Of a stretch of 64,000 nt of DNA, positions 60,603-64,000 are shown piece by piece. The notes under the pieces are model-generated. The model saw nothing but the letters and a program-made list of their open reading frames with translations, searched no databases and was not told where the DNA came from. The translations under genes were made by a program, and so were the position numbers. Numbering within the stretch: the first letter of the stretch is position 1; every line of letters begins with the position of its first letter. The stretch is from Argopecten irradians (taxonomy: Eukaryota > Mollusca > Bivalvia > Pectinida > Pectinidae), in contig NC_091144.1 in NCBI RefSeq assembly GCF_041381155.1, forward strand, positions 17,865,544-17,929,543, in the 5' to 3' direction.

Positions 60603-63577
60603 TTATGTATGCAAAGTAGAGGATCGTATGTTCATAGATGCTTGAACGTGAGAGAATACCCACAAACACCTACCCTCGGAAAAGACAAGCCGTTTTTCGT
60701 TTATATAGTATTTTTTTGCCACTTCTGTCTTCCAGTGGGATCCTAATTTAGGCGGGACCTTAGAATTGTTTTTCAAGTTAATCTTGAAGATTGCAGATGC
60801 CTCATCTGGCATTCCTGAAAAAATATGAGTCTGACTTTAAAAACAATGGAAATTTCTTGATCAAAATTGCGTATTGTTGCATTAATGACGCTGAATCTGC
60901 TAGATAGCAGGGATAATATAGCATCGATATCATTATGTTTGAAATGAAAAATATATATATACAAAACATTTATTTTATTAAGAATTACTCATTAGAATGG
61001 ATAACGGTGTTTATTTTTCATGCTTGTTTCTTCTCTCCCCCTATTACAATAATATTGTTAATTACTAAGCTTTCATAACAAAAATGTTATTATTATAACA
61101 ACAGCAGAAGATTATTAAGAGAGTAAGAATACTTTTTCCAAGAATTGCAGATAAGTGAAAGTTAACTGATCGATTTCAACTAATTGGTTAACGATGCTTT
61201 CGATTTTAATCGTGACATACCTCTTTGAAACAGTTCATTGATATCAGTTGATGCTTGAGCTATCAAAGTTGCGGCACGAACGTCGGTCTGGTGCACAGCG
61301 TCATGAAGTATTTTATAATCTCCAAAGCGAATGACGCCTTTCTGTAGTAGATTAGCGCATAGAGTCTGCATGTCTTTCACACTTTCAGCATAAAGTGACA
61401 CTTTATCAACGTACGGCTCCAGAAATGTGAGAAGCTGCCGCCAAATGTTTCCTGGTAAATCAGGAGAGAAGTGGCCAGCTAATTCGTTGACAAGTCTGTA
61501 ATGAATTTCTTTTACCTTTGTGTTTACTTTGTAAACATCTTTTGTGTCTTCATCGACTTCTACTATTTCTACAAAATATGTATAAAGTCACGATATTGTT
61601 ACTGTATATCATTTAAATATATTTTATCTTTTATTCAAAATGAAAATTATGTATGATCGATCAACAAGCAGACTATTTTGGATGAAACTTACAAATGACT
61701 TACATGGTAACAATCACGATGTTATTCGTATGAACGAAAAAAATCCATTATATTCAGGTCATGATTATTTCGAGCAATATCTGCCGTGCGTTTTTATATT
61801 TTACTAGTCTTGCGCTCAACAGACCGAGCTAGAGAGAACTTCTCTCTAGCCGAGAGGTGTATTGCGATAAGTATTCACCATGATTATATATATTTAGTCA
61901 GTGTCACCCCTACCTGTCCTTGGTCTTCCTTCTCTCGGCAACACCTGTAGAAAAACGTCTTGGCTTTGGGTTTTGCCATACAAGTTCTTCGCTTCACAAT
62001 GGTAGTTGCCCTCGTCGGCAAATTTGATAATATCCGTGATAACAAGGGAAGGTGAATCGCTCCCTGTGTACTTCATGTCATCATGATCTATTCTAGTGTC
62101 TTCTTTGTACCAGGATATATCTGTAGTGATATCTGATGAAATTGCAAATCTCAGCACGGCGTTATCTCCTTCCCGTGTAGTAACCTTAGCAGACGGATAG
62201 GTGATGTCTGGAGTAGGGCCTACGGAAACAACGTTAAAATCGAAATTCATTCACCTCTCTAGACCCATCTCTTCTTATACTGACAAATAGCATTATAATA
62301 GCAAAATCTGGGTCGAATAAAGATATTGAAAGGTTACTAGTACTTATCAAACTTATAGTATCATTTTACCTGTGGGTGATATCTCCAGGGCGAGATCAGC
62401 GCTGCGCCCTCTTCCATTTATGTTCTCTGCCTCACAGTGATAGGTGCCTTGATCGTCATCTTTCTTAAGTTCCACAATTACAAGCGAAGGTGTATTGCTT
62501 CCTATGTACTTCAAACCATCATTGGGTATTTCCTTGTTTCCCTTGTACCAGCTGATTTCTGTCGTTGGGATGTCGGACTCAACTGTGCATCGTAGAATTA
62601 CATTACCACCTTCTCCTGTTGTAATCTTTGTAGATGGAAATGAGAGCTGTGGAGGTTTGCCTGTCAGAAAAAACAACATGCTTTGGCACAAGAGAAAAAA
62701 GAGCCTTCTCTTCTCTATGTCTGATTTAAAATATCCTTTTGCTAATTTCAAATACAACTAACGTTAACGTCAGTTATATAGTGCGCTTGCAATAACTAAA
62801 GAATGGATTTATTTGCTTGATCGTTCAAAGCAACTTCTTTCAAAGTGACAGTTCTTCAATATTGATTGCTATAGCTCATCACTGATGAAAAACTTTATCC
62901 TTTTATGTTGAAGCAACCATTATCAAATCACCACACAATGCTAAGGTAAAGTCAAATTATTGTCAAGCATGATATAAATAATTTATAAACTTTTGATAAA
63001 AATCAAATTAATTAAAAATAGCTGAAGTGGATCCCATCTTTTAAAGCTAATATAAGCAAACTGACATTCGGTTATTGAGATTATATTGTTGTTATAGAAA
63101 ACAGTATTTAATGAACTCTTTGCTAACCATTCGGAAAAGTGCAATATGTTGTAAAACATGAGCATAAATAAATAAATAAACATATATACATGTGTATTCA
63201 TCAAATGAACACATCTGTTTATTACCAAATAATTCATCGAAATCGTTATATGAAAACTCCAAGTTTAAAGGTTAGAATACCTGAGCCTATAGGTAAGACC
63301 TTAAGAGAGACGTCTTGACTGCGTCCTCTTCCGTGTACGTTCTCCGCCTCGCAGTGGTACGTAGCTTCGTCGGTCGTCTAACTTGTGTTAATTATCCCTA
63401 AAGAAGGCTCATTGATTCCTGTGTACTTTTTATCATCTTTTCCAATCTTTTGATTTTCCTTATACCAACAGACAGTGTTCGCAGGAGGCTCTGCTTTAAC
63501 TGTGCATCGTAGGATGGCATCGCTTCCTTCCTTGATAGAAGTCACAGCGGACGTTAAGTGTAGGTGAGGAACGTCTC
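60603..63577 (-). CDS. Multi-Ig-domain protein with a helical C-terminal domain (5' part outside window)
   Basis: Exons read leftwards: 63577-63281 (Ig 1), 62660-62370 (Ig 2), 62219-61914 (Ig 3), 61568-61221, and 60814 to a stop at 60603-60605 (last exon tentative). The first four have lengths divisible by three and phase-1 borders. Each Ig exon has an LR(C)TV, a WYK and a YHCEA motif. Ig 2 is intact. Ig 1 has an in-frame TAG at 63378-63380 between INTS and TTDEATYHC. Ig 3 has LRFAIS where the others have LRCTV, so the B-strand disulphide cysteine is Phe. The 116-codon exon encodes a mostly helical domain (VNELAGHFSPDLPGNIWRQL, DYKILHDAVHQTDVRAATLI) that I cannot name; a death-fold or CARD-like adaptor role is possible. 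No transmembrane segment is seen in the window. The Ig domains suggest extracellular recognition or adhesion; a secreted or membrane form depends on the missing 5' end. Confidence 0.78.
61221..61568 (-). other. Exon encoding the unassigned helical domain of the Ig protein
   Basis: 348 bp, phase 1 at both borders: acceptor TTTTGTAG before 61568, donor GTATGTC at 61220. Begins IVEVDEDTKDVYKVNTKVKE, an acidic linker, then amphipathic helices. It is kept open with no stop across 116 codons, which supports real coding. Confidence 0.7.
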
Positions 63578-63756
63578 CTGTTAATATAACACAAAATTGG
63601 AATGCATTCACACACGTCAACAACAATAATTTCATCTGAAATTATTAACCAAACACAGTATCAACATACAAATTTAACACTAAGAGAAAATTGGAGACTG
63701 GTAAACAGAGAATTTAATTTCTCGTTTTATCTTGGTTCAGCTGATCGTGTAGTGAT

Positions 63757-63832
63757 AACGTTGAAAACAAAGAAAACGCAGGCCATAACTTTATAACGTA
63801 GAAAACAAAGAAAACACAGGCCATAACTATAT
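63757..63832 (+). repeat. 38-bp tandem duplication
   Basis: AACGTTGAAAACAAAGAAAA, CGCAGGCCATAACTTTAT at 63757, repeated with small changes at 63795 (AACGTAGAAAACAAAG, AAAACACAGGCCATAACT). Lies upstream of Ig exon 1, probably in an intron. Confidence 0.9.
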
Positions 63833-64000
63833 AGCGACTAATGGCTAAAATTAAACTTGCCTATTGCCAATTTTAAAGTAGAAGTGCCAAACAACATATC
63901 TCATTTATATTATATGTCGAAATTATAAAACTAATGTCGTTTTATGCCGCTTATGTGCTGTATAGAAAATAGAGAAGAGAATGACTACATGATATTAGTC

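Overview
The window is eukaryotic and intron-rich: exons of about 50-700 bp are separated by AT-rich introns with GT..AG boundaries, and the protein families and repeats are those of a marine bivalve mollusc. A scallop-like (pectinid) genome is my best guess, made from general familiarity with the repeat families and not from a search. Ten Ns at 53530-53539 show that this is a draft assembly.

Layout. Three animal haem peroxidase genes form a cluster. Gene A (+) contributes only its last three exons (187-1659). Gene B (+, 13867-30186) is complete: 12 exons whose lengths sum to 2133 nt, in frame throughout, encoding about 710 residues with a signal peptide and all catalytic landmarks. Gene C (-, 46368-40521) shows its last five recognisable exons, with a 2-bp frame-breaking insertion in the first of them and a substitution at the haem-ester glutamate. 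The genes share intron phases, and all three have a 170-bp exon at the same place, so they are recent duplicates. A and B are in tandem; B and C converge.

Between and around them lies decayed mobile DNA: a LINE endonuclease fragment (3600-4230), a degenerate Crypton-type tyrosine recombinase gene (4401-6089), an SGNH-hydrolase-like pseudogene split by a 490-bp fold-back element and carrying a 219-bp triplication (7163-8867), a YqaJ-exonuclease-like pseudogene (39420-40012), a LINE 3' fragment (47830-48735), a nearly full-length but dead LINE ORF2 (53460-57175), and a LINE ORF1 (58949-59640). Two dispersed repeat families recur: one of about 535 bp ending in a (TTTG)n-like stretch (copies at 9.5, 27.7, 37.1-38.0, 40.0, 42.4, 44.0 and 51.1 kb), and one with hairpin termini (21.8, 48.9 and 60.5 kb).

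At the right end (-, 63577-60603) is a gene with at least three Ig-like domains, each on its own phase-1/phase-1 exon, followed by a mostly helical C-terminal domain. One Ig exon has an in-frame stop and another lacks the B-strand cysteine.

The most unusual signal is at two intron ends, in gene A (985-1475) and gene B (25002-25204). There the 3' splice site together with the first bases of the following exon has been tandemly copied several times into the intron. In gene A the last three acceptors (1373, 1430, 1460) are all in frame, which gives ready-made alternative 3' splice sites.
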